Assembly: GCF_900182615.1 (NCBI RefSeq)
Contig: NZ_FXTE01000010.1
Span: 61,939 to 125,938, forward strand
Length of the DNA stretch: 64,000 nt
From: Ruegeria faecimaris
Lineage (GTDB): Bacteria; Pseudomonadota; Alphaproteobacteria; Rhodobacterales; Rhodobacteraceae
Direction: 5' to 3'
Below are positions 36,693 through 45,622 of the stretch, piece after piece (positions within the stretch are counted from its first letter, which is position 1; each line of letters opens with the position of its first letter). Under the pieces are notes generated by a model. The model was not told where the DNA came from, searched no databases, and was given only the letters and a program-made list of their open reading frames with translations. The translations under genes were made by a program, and so were the position numbers.

Positions 36693-37196
36693 ATGTCCCG
36701 AAAACCCACGACTTTGGAAGAATGGAAATCAACGCTGCTGGCGGCAGCCGCAATGGTGGTTGCCAGTTTCCTCGCATGGTTCGGTCTGTCCCGTCTGAGC
36801 GAAGGCACCGCAGGTGACACGATCGGTACGATCGCCTCTGTGGGGCTGGTTGTGTGGATGGTGTCTCAATCCTGGTTTTATATGACTCAGGTGAAATCAC
36901 CGCGCCGCATTCTGCTTTTGATGGGTGTGTCCTTTATTCAGGTCGTTCCGTTCCTGTTCGCCGCTGCCTATGGCGCATTCGGGTACCAGGATAATTGCGT
37001 CATCGGGGCGCAAGGGCCCGCTGATATCCTGTATTTTTCTTATGTTACATTCACCACCGTTGGGTACGGCGATATGTCCCCAACCGGGCTGTGCCGCGCC
37101 CTGGCCGTGGCCGAGGCGGTGACCGGCTATATCCTACTGGGCCTGTTCGTCGCGGCGGCGGTGGCGTTGTATGCCCGCAATCATAGTCCGGATTAG
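36693..37196 (+). CDS. Potassium channel family protein
   Basis: A 167-residue membrane protein with about four helices and one pore loop. The selectivity filter TFTTVGYGDMSPTG (about residues 123-136) is the standard K+ filter with the GYGD core. No C-terminal RCK domain is present, so it is a simple ion channel subunit that would act as a tetramer. Helix count suggests two extra N-terminal helices compared with KcsA. GGAG precedes the ATG. It is convergent with the small gene at 37210. Confidence 0.85.
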   Translation: MSRKPTTLEEWKSTLLAAAAMVVASFLAWFGLSRLSEGTAGDTIGTIASVGLVVWMVSQSWFYMTQVKSPRRILLLMGVSFIQVVPFLFAAAYGAFGYQDNCVIGAQGPADILYFSYVTFTTVGYGDMSPTGLCRALAVAEAVTGYILLGLFVAAAVALYARNHSPD

Positions 37197-37209
37197 GCTC
37201 TGATTTCGT

Positions 37210-37539
37210 CTATTTGTTTTGATCTATCCAACGCGACATCATCTGTTTGTCGCGAAAGCACTCCGACGGGATTGGGCGGCGTTTGCTGCGCGAGATACGT
37301 TCGGCAAAGGTAACCTGCTTGCCGGTCGGGTAATTTGCAAATGGCGAGGGATCATCAGGTTTGTGTTTGGAAATCCAGGCAGACATGGACTGACGGTCGC
37401 GCTGCGCCTCGACCGGAATCTCAAGAGCAGTTTGCTCCGCGATGGCGCGGGCATAGCGTATCTGCCGATCGGTGGCGGGCAGCAGGTGATAGTCGTTTGT
37501 CGGGCCGTGCGGGGCGGTGTTTCGCAATGAATGGGCCAT
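37210..37539 (-). CDS. Small basic protein with a duplicated helical motif
   Basis: A 109-residue protein built of two copies of one motif: copy 1 at about 28-65 (TDRQIRYARAIAEQ, then IPVEAQRDRQSMSAWISKHK) and copy 2 at about 73-109 (TGKQVTFAERISRS, then IPSECFRDKQMMSRWIDQNK). The pattern T-x-x-Q-x-x-x-A-x-x-I, then I-P, then a W-I-x-x-x-K end resembles short repeats at the ends of some topoisomerases and in DUF3072-like proteins, but I make no firm assignment. High charge suggests nucleic-acid binding. The ATG at 37539 has AGAGG upstream. Convergent with the channel gene. Confidence 0.65.
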   Translation of the reverse strand: MAHSLRNTAPHGPTNDYHLLPATDRQIRYARAIAEQTALEIPVEAQRDRQSMSAWISKHKPDDPSPFANYPTGKQVTFAERISRSKRRPIPSECFRDKQMMSRWIDQNK

Positions 37540-37636
37540 CGGTTGATCCTCTGACTATGTAGAACATAAATAGAACATTAACCGAAAATTTCAAGCCACG
37601 GCCTGTTGGAATTGGCAGGAAATCGCTCTGGATCAG

Positions 37637-37662
37637 TTTTATTGACTGCTGAGTCAATAAAA
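37637..37662. promoter_or_regulatory. BetI-type operator upstream of betB
   Basis: TTTTATTGACT (37637-37647) and AGTCAATAAAA (37652-37662) are exact inverted copies around GCTG. The core ATTGA-N-TCAAT arrangement is the known kind of site for BetI, the choline-responsive TetR repressor. It lies 44 bases before the betB ATG, inside a 166-base spacer, and so probably overlaps the promoter. betI itself is not in the window. Confidence 0.8.
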
Positions 37663-37705
37663 TATAAACGCGGAGGAAACAGCTTCTGATCAGGGAATCC
37701 CCACA

Positions 37706-39160
37706 ATGAGATTTCAGCCCAAGGCGAGCCATTTCATCAACGGTGAATATGTCGACGACACGACCGGAGCACCCATAGACGTGATCTACCCTGCAACAGG
37801 GGAAGTGATCGCACGGCTGCATTCTGCTACTCCGCAGATCATAGATCAGGCTCTAAACAGTGCAAAATCGGCACAGGCAGACTGGGCCGCGATGTCTGGG
37901 ACCGAAAGGGGCCGTGTTCTGCGCCGCGCCGCGGACATCATGCGCGAACGCAATCGTGATCTGTCGATCATCGAAACCCACGATACTGGAAAACCGCTGC
38001 AGGAAACGTTGGTTGCCGATGCTACCAGCGGAGCCGATGCGTTGGAATATTTCGGAGGTCTGGCGGCCTCGCTGACCGGCGAGCATATCCCGCTGGGTGG
38101 TGGGGATTTCGTATATACGATCCGTGAGGCGCTTGGGGTTTGCGTCGGAATCGGCGCGTGGAACTATCCAACCCAGATTGCCTGCTGGAAAGGCGCGCCT
38201 GCTTTGGCCTGCGGCAACACGATGGTATTCAAGCCTTCCGAGACCACGCCCTTGTCTGCTCTGCAAGTGGCCGAAATCCTGGTCGAGGCCGGGGCACCAA
38301 AGGGTGTCTATAACGTAATTCAGGGTTATGGCGATGTGGGCGCATCACTTGTGACGGACCCCCGTGTTGCCAAGGTCTCGCTGACCGGATCGGTACCGAC
38401 AGGGCGCAAGGTTTATGCCGCAGCAGCCGATGGCATGAAGCATGTCACGATGGAACTGGGCGGCAAGTCCCCCATAATCGTGTTCGACGATGCAGATATC
38501 GAAAACGCCGTGTCTGGCGCCATTTTGGGGAATTTCTACTCCTCGGGTCAGGTCTGTTCCAACGGCACCCGCGTTTTTGTACACAAAGGCATCAAAGAAG
38601 CCTTCCTCGATCGCCTGTCCCAGCGTCTGGCGAATGTGAAAATCGGCGACCCGATGGATGAAGAGGTTAATTTCGGTCCGATGGTTAGCGAAAACCAGAT
38701 GAATATCGCTCTGGGTTATGTTGAAAAAGGCAAGGCAGAAGGTGCCCGTTTGGTCTATGGCGGTGTGCGTATCGAAGGCGACGGGTTCTACATTCAGCCC
38801 GCCGTCTTTGCCGATGTGACCGATGAAATGGCCATCGCGCGCGAGGAAATCTTCGGCCCGGTTATGTCAGTGTTGGATTTCGAAACCGAGGAAGAGGTGA
38901 TGGCCCGCGCCAATAACACCGAATTCGGTCTGGCAGCCGGTGTGTTCACCAAAGATCTGACCCGAGCCCATCGTATCGTGGCCGCGTTCGAGGCGGGCAC
39001 CTGCTATATCAACACTTACAACCTCGCACCGGTTGAAGCCCCGTTTGGCGGGTCAAAAATGTCTGGGGTCGGGCGGGAAAACTCGAAATTGGCAATCAAT
39101 CATTTCAGCGAGATGAAAACGGTCTATGTCTCGATGAATGACGTCGAGGCGCCTTACTGA
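37706..39160 (+). CDS. betB: Betaine-aldehyde dehydrogenase
   Basis: A 484-residue NAD-dependent aldehyde dehydrogenase. The sequence follows BetB closely: [28 protein letters not shown] at the start, [23 protein letters not shown] (cofactor site), the catalytic Glu in [18 protein letters not shown] and Cys in [14 protein letters not shown], ending in [21 protein letters not shown]. It oxidises betaine aldehyde to glycine betaine. It stands alone, with no betA, betC, betI or choline transporter beside it, but its BetI-type operator ties it to choline control. Confidence 0.92.
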   Translation: MRFQPKASHFINGEYVDDTTGAPIDVIYPATGEVIARLHSATPQIIDQALNSAKSAQADWAAMSGTERGRVLRRAADIMRERNRDLSIIETHDTGKPLQETLVADATSGADALEYFGGLAASLTGEHIPLGGGDFVYTIREALGVCVGIGAWNYPTQIACWKGAPALACGNTMVFKPSETTPLSALQVAEILVEAGAPKGVYNVIQGYGDVGASLVTDPRVAKVSLTGSVPTGRKVYAAAADGMKHVTMELGGKSPIIVFDDADIENAVSGAILGNFYSSGQVCSNGTRVFVHKGIKEAFLDRLSQRLANVKIGDPMDEEVNFGPMVSENQMNIALGYVEKGKAEGARLVYGGVRIEGDGFYIQPAVFADVTDEMAIAREEIFGPVMSVLDFETEEEVMARANNTEFGLAAGVFTKDLTRAHRIVAAFEAGTCYINTYNLAPVEAPFGGSKMSGVGRENSKLAINHFSEMKTVYVSMNDVEAPY

Positions 39161-39178
39161 CTAAACCCACCAATTCAG

Positions 39179-39213
39179 GCTCTGTTCATGGGGTTTTCCC
39201 TCTGGAACAGAGC
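39179..39213 (+). terminator. Hairpin after betB
   Basis: GCTCTGTTC (39179-39187) pairs with GAACAGAGC (39205-39213); inside the loop GGGG and CCCT can add a second short stem. There is no T run, so termination efficiency is uncertain. It lies between betB and the convergent end of the flagellar operon. Confidence 0.55.
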
Positions 39214-39282
39214 ATTGGATGCCGCGGTTCGTCAGGAGATCAGCCCTGACTGAGTGGCCACCCTGAGTTTTGCCCAGACGTT

Positions 39283-41418
39283 TCAGTCTGCCCTCACAAG
39301 TGCGAGAAGCTGAGCGATATTATCTCGGGCGTTGGCGCTGTTTTCAAGCAGGGCAGTTGCATCCGCCAATGGTTGTTCTTCAATCCTGGTTACAGGTTCT
39401 GCCAATGCCAGAGTCGCCCGCCTGACCTGTCCGAATTTTTGGTCGACCGCAGGCTGCGGGACGTCTTCCATATCAGAAAGCCAGAACAATCTTTCTGCTT
39501 CGTTCACCCTGTCAAACTGCAACAGTACCCGCCCTGCATTTTCAAACTCACCTATATCCAGATTGGCCTGCGCCCGCAGTGACATGGCCTTGTCCGAGGG
39601 TTCATCCCCTAACTCCAGCAAGGCTTTGTGTGGCTGGCCGGACAACAATGCGGCCTGCGCGTGCAAAAGGGCTCGGTCCTTTCGCCTGATAGTGTCCTGC
39701 GGTCGGTTGGACCAAAATAACGTTGGACGGGCAAACCCCAGCGATGCCAACCTTTCGGCAATGGAGATTGCTGTTTCGGTTGTCAGCGATTGTGCCATCG
39801 GTTCGGGCAGGTTGAAGATGCGCCGCAAAAAGGTATCGTCGTCGGCGCGCGCAGTCAGTACTTGAACGGCCCGGTCCAGCGTTTCAGCTGAATTCGGAAT
39901 ATCTTCTAACAGATCAAAAGACTGGTCGAACTCTTGGCCCAAACTCAGCGCCAGCGCATATGTACGTTGCATAAGTGGGCCGATCTCAGATCGGCGCAAT
40001 TCGACCGTATAAGATGCGGCAAGTTCGAGCTCCCGGGCGGAGGCTGACCCGCGTTCCGCCCACCGCTGTTCAATCAGTCGCGCCAGCGCCAGAGGCGCTT
40101 CGAGCCCCGCTTCCGAGCTGCCCACCACGTCTTTCAGCAAGGTTTCGGATTTTTCCTGATCGCCTTCAGCCTTTGCAACACCGGCCTTGGCCTGTGTTGC
40201 GCCGGGGCTGGGTTTGGTTTCGATGCGATCAACAGCCCGCAAGACGCGCCGCGCGGCTTCAAGTTTTTGGGCTGCAACGAAAATGTCGGACAGCATAGGT
40301 CCGACTTGCCGGCGCAGATGATCCGGTAGTCGCGCAAAGGAATGTTCCATAACCCTTATCTGGGCATCTTCGGCGAGCTTACCCTCGGTCAGAGCGGCCC
40401 AGATTGCGGCGTCACTTTCGCAACGCTGTAGGTCGCGGAATGGATTTGACCCTTTCAGTGGCCGGTCGTCCAGAACAGCGGCAATCGCAGAAATCCGGTT
40501 CGTTTCCGGCGTCTCTTCACCCATCCAGCCAAGGCTGCGAACCGCCTCGGCACCGAAGCCGAAATACGCATAGAGCTTGGCAAGCTTCATGGCTCGTTCT
40601 TTGTCAAGGTGATCAAACTCCTGAAAAAGGCCAGTGCGCAGCTCTGCCACCTGTTCGGGGAACAGGCGCTCATCGGACCAGCTGTCAAAACCTAGCTCGG
40701 CGCTGGAAATGCAGGCTGGTTTCTTTTCCAGTTGTGGAATGGATGGTCCCAGCAAGCCATCCAGATCGTCCAGTACCGACGTAACTGCGATGTTCAGGTC
40801 CATACGCGGTGGCATGTCGAGCGATTGATTGCCATTCGAGTTCCTGGGCCCAATCTGAGATAGTTCAAGATCAACCAGATCTCGGTCAGCGCCTTGCAAC
40901 AATCGCGTCGATAGCTGGTCCTCAAATACCTGCGCTTTGAGATTCAAAAGCGGCAATACCAGAGGATCAAGCGCCTGTGGCCCGGGCAGCGGGGCGTTTA
41001 CCACAGCGGCTTTGGGCAGCGTTGGGGGTGGAATGTCGCTGCTGATCGGTGGAAGGGCTGCCCCCGGCGCAATATCCACAACGATCATCGTGTTTTGATG
41101 CAGAAATGCGGTGGCAAAGCAGTCGCAGCCGAATTCCATCTCTAACGCATCACCCGGGTTGGTCTGTGAGATCGCAGACAGACGGTTCTGCGACAGCCGC
41201 TGAAATACCGCTCCGGTTTGAAATTCGGCATCAGGAAGCGCCACGTTGAGTTTTGCGCCATTTTTCGTTCGTTTCAGACCCCATTCCGTCCCCGGGGGCA
41301 CCTGCACAACAAGACGCGTATATCCGTCATGCTCGCCCGATCGCACAGAAATGTCGCGCGCGCCAGCCTGTCCTGCAGCCGTAAGCGCCGCTGAAATCAT
41401 TAGGGCGTATCGGATCAT
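39283..41418 (-). CDS. Large exported protein of the flagellar operon, function unknown
   Basis: A 711-residue protein. Residues 1-21 form a signal peptide (MIRYALMISAALTAAGQAGA). Residues 25-115 (ISVRSGEHDGYTRLVVQVPPG, LHQNTMIVVDI) resemble an AMIN domain, which binds peptidoglycan or the outer membrane. The long remainder is helical and Ala/Leu-rich with several TPR-like stretches from about residue 255 on. Its start overlaps the motA stop by 4 bases, so it is made with the stator. A periplasmic role at the motor, such as stator or ring support, is an inference from position and the AMIN-like part. I do not recognise a named flagellar protein. Confidence 0.7.
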   Translation of the reverse strand: MIRYALMISAALTAAGQAGARDISVRSGEHDGYTRLVVQVPPGTEWGLKRTKNGAKLNVALPDAEFQTGAVFQRLSQNRLSAISQTNPGDALEMEFGCDCFATAFLHQNTMIVVDIAPGAALPPISSDIPPPTLPKAAVVNAPLPGPQALDPLVLPLLNLKAQVFEDQLSTRLLQGADRDLVDLELSQIGPRNSNGNQSLDMPPRMDLNIAVTSVLDDLDGLLGPSIPQLEKKPACISSAELGFDSWSDERLFPEQVAELRTGLFQEFDHLDKERAMKLAKLYAYFGFGAEAVRSLGWMGEETPETNRISAIAAVLDDRPLKGSNPFRDLQRCESDAAIWAALTEGKLAEDAQIRVMEHSFARLPDHLRRQVGPMLSDIFVAAQKLEAARRVLRAVDRIETKPSPGATQAKAGVAKAEGDQEKSETLLKDVVGSSEAGLEAPLALARLIEQRWAERGSASARELELAASYTVELRRSEIGPLMQRTYALALSLGQEFDQSFDLLEDIPNSAETLDRAVQVLTARADDDTFLRRIFNLPEPMAQSLTTETAISIAERLASLGFARPTLFWSNRPQDTIRRKDRALLHAQAALLSGQPHKALLELGDEPSDKAMSLRAQANLDIGEFENAGRVLLQFDRVNEAERLFWLSDMEDVPQPAVDQKFGQVRRATLALAEPVTRIEEQPLADATALLENSANARDNIAQLLALVRAD

Positions 41419-42284
41419 GCCGCTGCCTGCTTTAGCTCTTTCAAGGCCTCTTCAAGTTCTGAGAAACCCGGCCTGTTATGGGTGGGAGTGTTCTGTCGGC
41501 CGACTTCGATGCACATGGCAGGGTTGTGGTTGTGCAGGTTGGCAACCAGAACCTCTTTGATCAACTGATAGAAATGATTGTCTTCTTCCACCACGGATTT
41601 GAGTTTTCCTGCAAATGGGCCGACCAACCCGTAGGCCAGAAAGACCCCCAGGAACGTCCCGACCAAAGCTCCACCGATCAGCTTTCCCAACACTTCTGGG
41701 GGTTGATCAATCGAGCCCATCGTTTTGATAACGCCCAGAACTGCCGCAACAATTCCAAGTGCGGGCAGGCCGTCAGCAACAGTCTGTAGCGCGTGGCTAG
41801 AGTGCATCGCGTGGTGAAAATTCGCCTCCATCCGTTTTTCCAGCACCTCTTCGACCTGGTGGGGATCGTCATAATTCAAAGAGGCAGCCCGCATCGTGTC
41901 GCAGATCAAGTCGACGGCTTCTTTGTCCACCTGAATCTTCGGATAGGTCGAAAACAGAGGTGAGTTTTCGGGGTCTTCAATATGTTGTTCGACTTCGACC
42001 GGGTTGGCCTTGGCGATACGGATCAGCGAAAACAACAGGCACAGCAAGTCACGGTAGTCATCTGGTTTCCATTTAGGACCTTTGAATACTTTTGCCATAT
42101 CCTTGATAGTGTGCTTCACGGCGCTCAGGTCATTGCTGATCATAAATGCGCCGACCGCAGCGCCACCAATCATCATCATTTCAAACGGCAGGGATTTCAT
42201 GATGATGGTCATTTTCCCGCCAGCCGCCAAATAGCCGCCGAACACCATGACGAAAATAACAACAATTCCGACAATTCCGATCAT
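41415..42284 (-). CDS. motA: Flagellar motor stator protein MotA
   Basis: A 289-residue inner-membrane protein with four helices in the MotA arrangement: two at the N-terminus (MIGIVGIVVIFVMVFGGYLAAGG and a second near 35-50), a large cytoplasmic domain with charged residues that meet FliG, then two more helices with the proline-containing segments DGLPALGIVAAVLGVIKTMG and VGTFLGVFLAYGLVGP. It conducts protons together with MotB, which is not in this window. It follows the MotE-like gene after 46 bases and couples to the 711-residue gene. Confidence 0.95.
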   Translation of the reverse strand: MIGIVGIVVIFVMVFGGYLAAGGKMTIIMKSLPFEMMMIGGAAVGAFMISNDLSAVKHTIKDMAKVFKGPKWKPDDYRDLLCLLFSLIRIAKANPVEVEQHIEDPENSPLFSTYPKIQVDKEAVDLICDTMRAASLNYDDPHQVEEVLEKRMEANFHHAMHSSHALQTVADGLPALGIVAAVLGVIKTMGSIDQPPEVLGKLIGGALVGTFLGVFLAYGLVGPFAGKLKSVVEEDNHFYQLIKEVLVANLHNHNPAMCIEVGRQNTPTHNRPGFSELEEALKELKQAAA

Positions 42285-42330
42285 AAGAGGTCTCCGGCGA
42301 ATTCCGATGCAGGGTTGAAAATCATGGGGG

Positions 42331-42906
42331 TTACTCCCGCGGGGCCGAAGCGTTTCGCCCGGCCATAATCACGCTGATTGTATAGGCAGCCTCGGGGTTC
42401 AGGCCTGCCAAAACACCGGCTGCGGCATCGGGCGGCATCCGTGACAGGAATCCGGCGGCAAAGGTCGGGTCCATCGTTTCAAACAGGGCGGCCGCATCTT
42501 TCGGCTTCATGTTCTGATAGACATCCGTCAGGCGCGTCAAGTCTGTCTCAGCCGCTTTTTCTGCAATGGCCAGCGTCTCACGCAGCGCCTCTTCGGCCTG
42601 CTGCAGGGCGGCCAGGCGGGTCTCGATGGCCTCATCGGCAATGGCCAGCGCCTTTTCCCGATCAATGGCTGTGGCTTCGCGTCTTTTCAACGCTTCTTCG
42701 CGCCGCAGCAATTCAGTCAGCAATATTCGGGCACCGGGCAGTTCTGCTTGGGTCTCTTTCGGTTTTGATTCTGCCTGCTCGGCCCCTTTTGCCAGGGCTG
42801 GTGCAGCCTCAAACCCCAGCCGAATCGCGGCTGATCCAAGCATCAACAGTGAGATCACTGTCAGCACACCGCTTCTTGGTCGTTTCTCTACAACGCGTCC
42901 GCTCAT
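42331..42906 (-). CDS. MotE-like flagellar protein (MgtE N-domain type)
   Basis: A 191-residue protein. One N-terminal membrane helix (about 14-32), then a long coiled coil rich in Glu, Ala and Lys (RREEALKRREATAIDREKALAIADEAIETR), and a C-terminal MgtE-N-like domain (VYQNMKPKDAAALFETMDP, FLSRMPPDAAAGVLAGLNPEAAY). This matches MotE of Sinorhizobium, a periplasmic chaperone-like factor for the motility protein MotC. Overlaps the preceding coiled-coil gene by 4 bases. motC is not visible here. Confidence 0.82.
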   Translation of the reverse strand: MSGRVVEKRPRSGVLTVISLLMLGSAAIRLGFEAAPALAKGAEQAESKPKETQAELPGARILLTELLRREEALKRREATAIDREKALAIADEAIETRLAALQQAEEALRETLAIAEKAAETDLTRLTDVYQNMKPKDAAALFETMDPTFAAGFLSRMPPDAAAGVLAGLNPEAAYTISVIMAGRNASAPRE

Positions 42907-43409
42907 GTCGCGGCCTCTTCGCTATTGCGGTCGTGGCGGAAAAACATCAGCCCGCCCGGGCGCTTTTCCTGAGTGTCCTCAAATTTGGGCGCAGCAGGAT
43001 CCTCTGACTTTTCCACCGCCTCGATTGGAACCTCTTCAGGCTCAGGATCCGTCGTTGGTTCCTCGGCCTTGGGTTCTTGCGGCTTGGGATCTTCAACCTT
43101 GATGTCATTGGCGGGTTCTTCGGCCGGAATGACATCATGCATCGAAGCCATCATCAGTTCGAGCCGCTGAGCAACCGATTCCGCCCTTTGGGTCAGTGCC
43201 TCAAGTACAAGGCCCGACTGGTCCGAAGCAGTTCGTGCCGAATCAAGCGATTTCTTCAGCTCATCCGCCTGGGATGACAGGACAGCGACCGCGCCACCGA
43301 CCCCTTGTTCCAGATTGGTGAACTGCTTTAGCCGACGGGACAGCACGAAACAGTAAAGACCCGCACCCAGCGCACCTGCGACCAGCAAAATATCTGCAAT
43401 CAGCTCCAT
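42903..43409 (-). CDS. Membrane-anchored coiled-coil protein (DUF6468-like)
   Basis: A 168-residue protein with one N-terminal membrane helix (ADILLVAGALGAGLYCFVLSR), a short coiled coil (about 25-85: VAVLSSQADELKKSLDSAR, LTQRAESVAQRLELMM), then an acidic proline- and glutamate-rich low-complexity stretch (PKPQEPKAEEPTTDPEPEEVP) and a basic end. Similar small proteins (DUF6468) stand beside fliL and motA in alphaproteobacterial flagellar clusters. Function is unknown. It lies 9 bases after fliL and overlaps the MotE-like gene. Confidence 0.7.
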   Translation of the reverse strand: MELIADILLVAGALGAGLYCFVLSRRLKQFTNLEQGVGGAVAVLSSQADELKKSLDSARTASDQSGLVLEALTQRAESVAQRLELMMASMHDVIPAEEPANDIKVEDPKPQEPKAEEPTTDPEPEEVPIEAVEKSEDPAAPKFEDTQEKRPGGLMFFRHDRNSEEAAT

Positions 43410-43418
43410 CTCGGCCTC

Positions 43419-43931
43419 CTAATTCAATACGAATTCCATCACGAGGACATCGCGCACGCGCCCTTCCCCGACGACGATTTCAATGCGACGCAAAAGGTGA
43501 CCGCGGATGCGCATCAGTGCGAGCGGCTCCTCCAGATCCGACACTTCGACCGCCCGCAGATACCCGTTCAGAACATCCATGATTCGAGGCTTCATCTTCT
43601 CGACATCCGAGGCGTAGCTGCTGTTTACCTCAAGCTGGGCATGGAATTTCAGGTGTCGCGAATCGCCGGCACTGACCGAGACGATCACCGCCGGCAGGTC
43701 GATAAAACCAACCTCAGGCAGGGCTTTAACCTCGGTCCCTTTGTCTTTTTCCTTGGCGTCTTCCGCGGCTGGTTGGCCGCCAAATGGCAGGAGTCCCGAA
43801 GTGGTCAGGAAATACCCGCCCGTAGCCCCGGCAACGGCCAGAATCACCCCAATGATCAATCCTTTTTTCCCCGATTTTTCCGGGGCTTCTGCCTGTTCCG
43901 CAGCCGCGTCGGTCATGACGTCCTCATTCAT
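43419..43931 (-). CDS. fliL: Flagellar basal body-associated protein FliL
   Basis: A 170-residue protein with a short cytoplasmic N-terminus, one membrane helix (KKGLIIGVILAVAGATGGYFL, about 22-42), a charged linker (EDAKEKDKGTEVKAL) and the periplasmic FliL domain (FIDLPAVIVSV, HLKFHAQLEV, RGHLLRRIEIVVGEGRVRDVLVMEFVLN). FliL strengthens the stator near the rotor. First gene of the minus-strand arm, divergent from fliF, with a CtrA-like site in between. Confidence 0.92.
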   Translation of the reverse strand: MNEDVMTDAAAEQAEAPEKSGKKGLIIGVILAVAGATGGYFLTTSGLLPFGGQPAAEDAKEKDKGTEVKALPEVGFIDLPAVIVSVSAGDSRHLKFHAQLEVNSSYASDVEKMKPRIMDVLNGYLRAVEVSDLEEPLALMRIRGHLLRRIEIVVGEGRVRDVLVMEFVLN

Positions 43932-43962
43932 TCAGTCTGGGGATGTCATAACCCGGCAGGGA

Positions 43963-43977
43963 CTAACCGATTGTTAA
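43963..43977. promoter_or_regulatory. Candidate CtrA-binding site in the fliL/fliF divergent region
   Basis: CTAA-N7-TTAA (43963-43977), one mismatch from the CtrA consensus TTAA-N7-TTAA, in the roughly 100-base spacer between fliL and fliF. CtrA controls motility genes in roseobacters and other alphaproteobacteria, so the position supports it. Confidence 0.55.
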
Positions 43978-44035
43978 GGGCAATCGTCCAAACAGGGGTT
44001 GCGCCGGGCAGAATGTCGGCGAGTCGGAGGTGAGC

Positions 44036-45622
44036 GTGCAGCAGATCGGAACTGTCTGGGCAAGTTTGGACAGGCGAAAGCAAATCATTGTCGCCGGTGC
44101 AGTCGTGCTGGTGTTTTTGGGGGTCCTTGCGATGTCGCGGTTGGCGACGGCGCCGTCGATGACCCTACTCTATGCCGGGCTGGAAAGCGGCGCGGCGGGG
44201 GATATCGTTCGATCACTGGATCAGCGCGGCGTACAGTATGAGATTCGAGGCGGTTCGATTTACGTGCCCGGCTCGCAGCGGGACGAATTGCGCATGACTC
44301 TGGCCAGCGAAGGCCTGCCTGCGAACGGAAACCGCGGGTATGAGCTTTTGGATTCACTCAGCGGCTTTGGCACCACCTCGCAAATGTTCGATGCGGCCTA
44401 TTGGCGTGCGAAAGAGGGTGAGCTTGCGCGCACGATTGTCGGCAGCCCTCACATAAGTCAGGCGCGCGTGCATATTGCCAATGGGTCAACGAACCCGTTT
44501 CAGCGCAGCGTCGCGCCGACGGCTTCGGTCTATCTGGTGTCCTCGGGTGCGGATATCACTTCGGATCAGGCCAAGGCGATCCGTTTTCTGGTCTCTTCTG
44601 CCGTCAGCGGCCTCGCACCCGAGAATGTGGCGGTGATTGATTCAAATGGTGCGGTCATTGGCGCAAAAGAGACTGCGGTTGCGGCAGATTCTGCGGATGA
44701 CAAGTCGCGCCAGCTGCGCGAACGGGTCCTGCGTCTGATTGAGGCCCGAGTGGGGGCCGGAAATGCAGTCGTCGAAGTCAGTGTCGATACGGTCACTAAA
44801 ACCGAATCCATCCGTGAAAGGCGCTTTGATCCTAAGGGGCGCGTAGCCATCAGCACCGATGTCGAGGAACGGTCTGACAGCGCCCGGAACCAATCGTCCG
44901 ATGTCACGGTGGCGTCGAACCTGCCCGATGGCGACGGCGCAGGTGAGGATGCATCCAATTCAAATGCCACACAGACGCGGGAGCGGGTCAACTATGAGGT
45001 ATCCGAGACGGAGCTAGAGGTTCACACCGCACCCGGGGCGATCAAGCGCCTGACAGTGGCGGTGCTGGTGAATGGAATGCGCTCGGTTGATGCCTCGGGT
45101 GCAGAAAGCTTTGCGCCATTGCCTCAGACCGAGCTTGACGCATTGGGAGAGCTTGTGGCCTCGGCCGTTGGGTTCGATGCCGAACGTGGCGACGTCATCA
45201 CCTTGAAATCGCTGGATCTGCCCGCAGTAGAGCCTGGCGGAACTGTGGTTTCGTCCTCGATCTGGCAGCAGGTTCATTTTGACGCGATGTCACTGGTCCA
45301 AATGGCCGTTCTGGCGATCGTGATGCTGGTTCTGGGATTGTTCGTGATCCGCCCGATCTTGATGAAACCGGCCCTTGCCCCCGCCCTTTTGCCGGCGGGA
45401 ACACCGCCAGAGCCCGAGGCGGTTCTGACCGGTGAGATTGCGACCGAAGAGGGCGGGCAATTCGCCGCCATTCCGGGGCACGCCCCAGCAGACGTACCCG
45501 CATTGGCGGCAAATCCAGGCGCTGATCCGGTTGATCGGCTGCGCGCCATGATCGGCGACAAGCAGGAGGAAACCGTGGAAATTCTGCGCAGCTGGCTTGA
45601 AGAAAGTGAGGAGCGTGCGTGA
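44036..45622 (+). CDS. fliF: Flagellar MS-ring protein FliF
   Basis: A 528-residue protein that forms the MS ring in the inner membrane. It has an N-terminal helix (about 20-40), the ring-building domains with LYAGLESGAAGDIVRSLDQRGVQYEI and the SASVYLVSSGADITSDQAKAIRFLVSSAVSGL segment, a second helix near the C-terminus (VQMAVLAIVMLVLGLFVIRPI) and the cytoplasmic tail that binds FliG (DPVDRLRAMIGDKQEETVEILRSWLEE). I start at the GTG 44036, which has GGAGG 5 bases upstream; a GTG at 44030 overlaps that site. One base overlap with fliH. Confidence 0.94.
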   Translation: MQQIGTVWASLDRRKQIIVAGAVVLVFLGVLAMSRLATAPSMTLLYAGLESGAAGDIVRSLDQRGVQYEIRGGSIYVPGSQRDELRMTLASEGLPANGNRGYELLDSLSGFGTTSQMFDAAYWRAKEGELARTIVGSPHISQARVHIANGSTNPFQRSVAPTASVYLVSSGADITSDQAKAIRFLVSSAVSGLAPENVAVIDSNGAVIGAKETAVAADSADDKSRQLRERVLRLIEARVGAGNAVVEVSVDTVTKTESIRERRFDPKGRVAISTDVEERSDSARNQSSDVTVASNLPDGDGAGEDASNSNATQTRERVNYEVSETELEVHTAPGAIKRLTVAVLVNGMRSVDASGAESFAPLPQTELDALGELVASAVGFDAERGDVITLKSLDLPAVEPGGTVVSSSIWQQVHFDAMSLVQMAVLAIVMLVLGLFVIRPILMKPALAPALLPAGTPPEPEAVLTGEIATEEGGQFAAIPGHAPADVPALAANPGADPVDRLRAMIGDKQEETVEILRSWLEESEERA

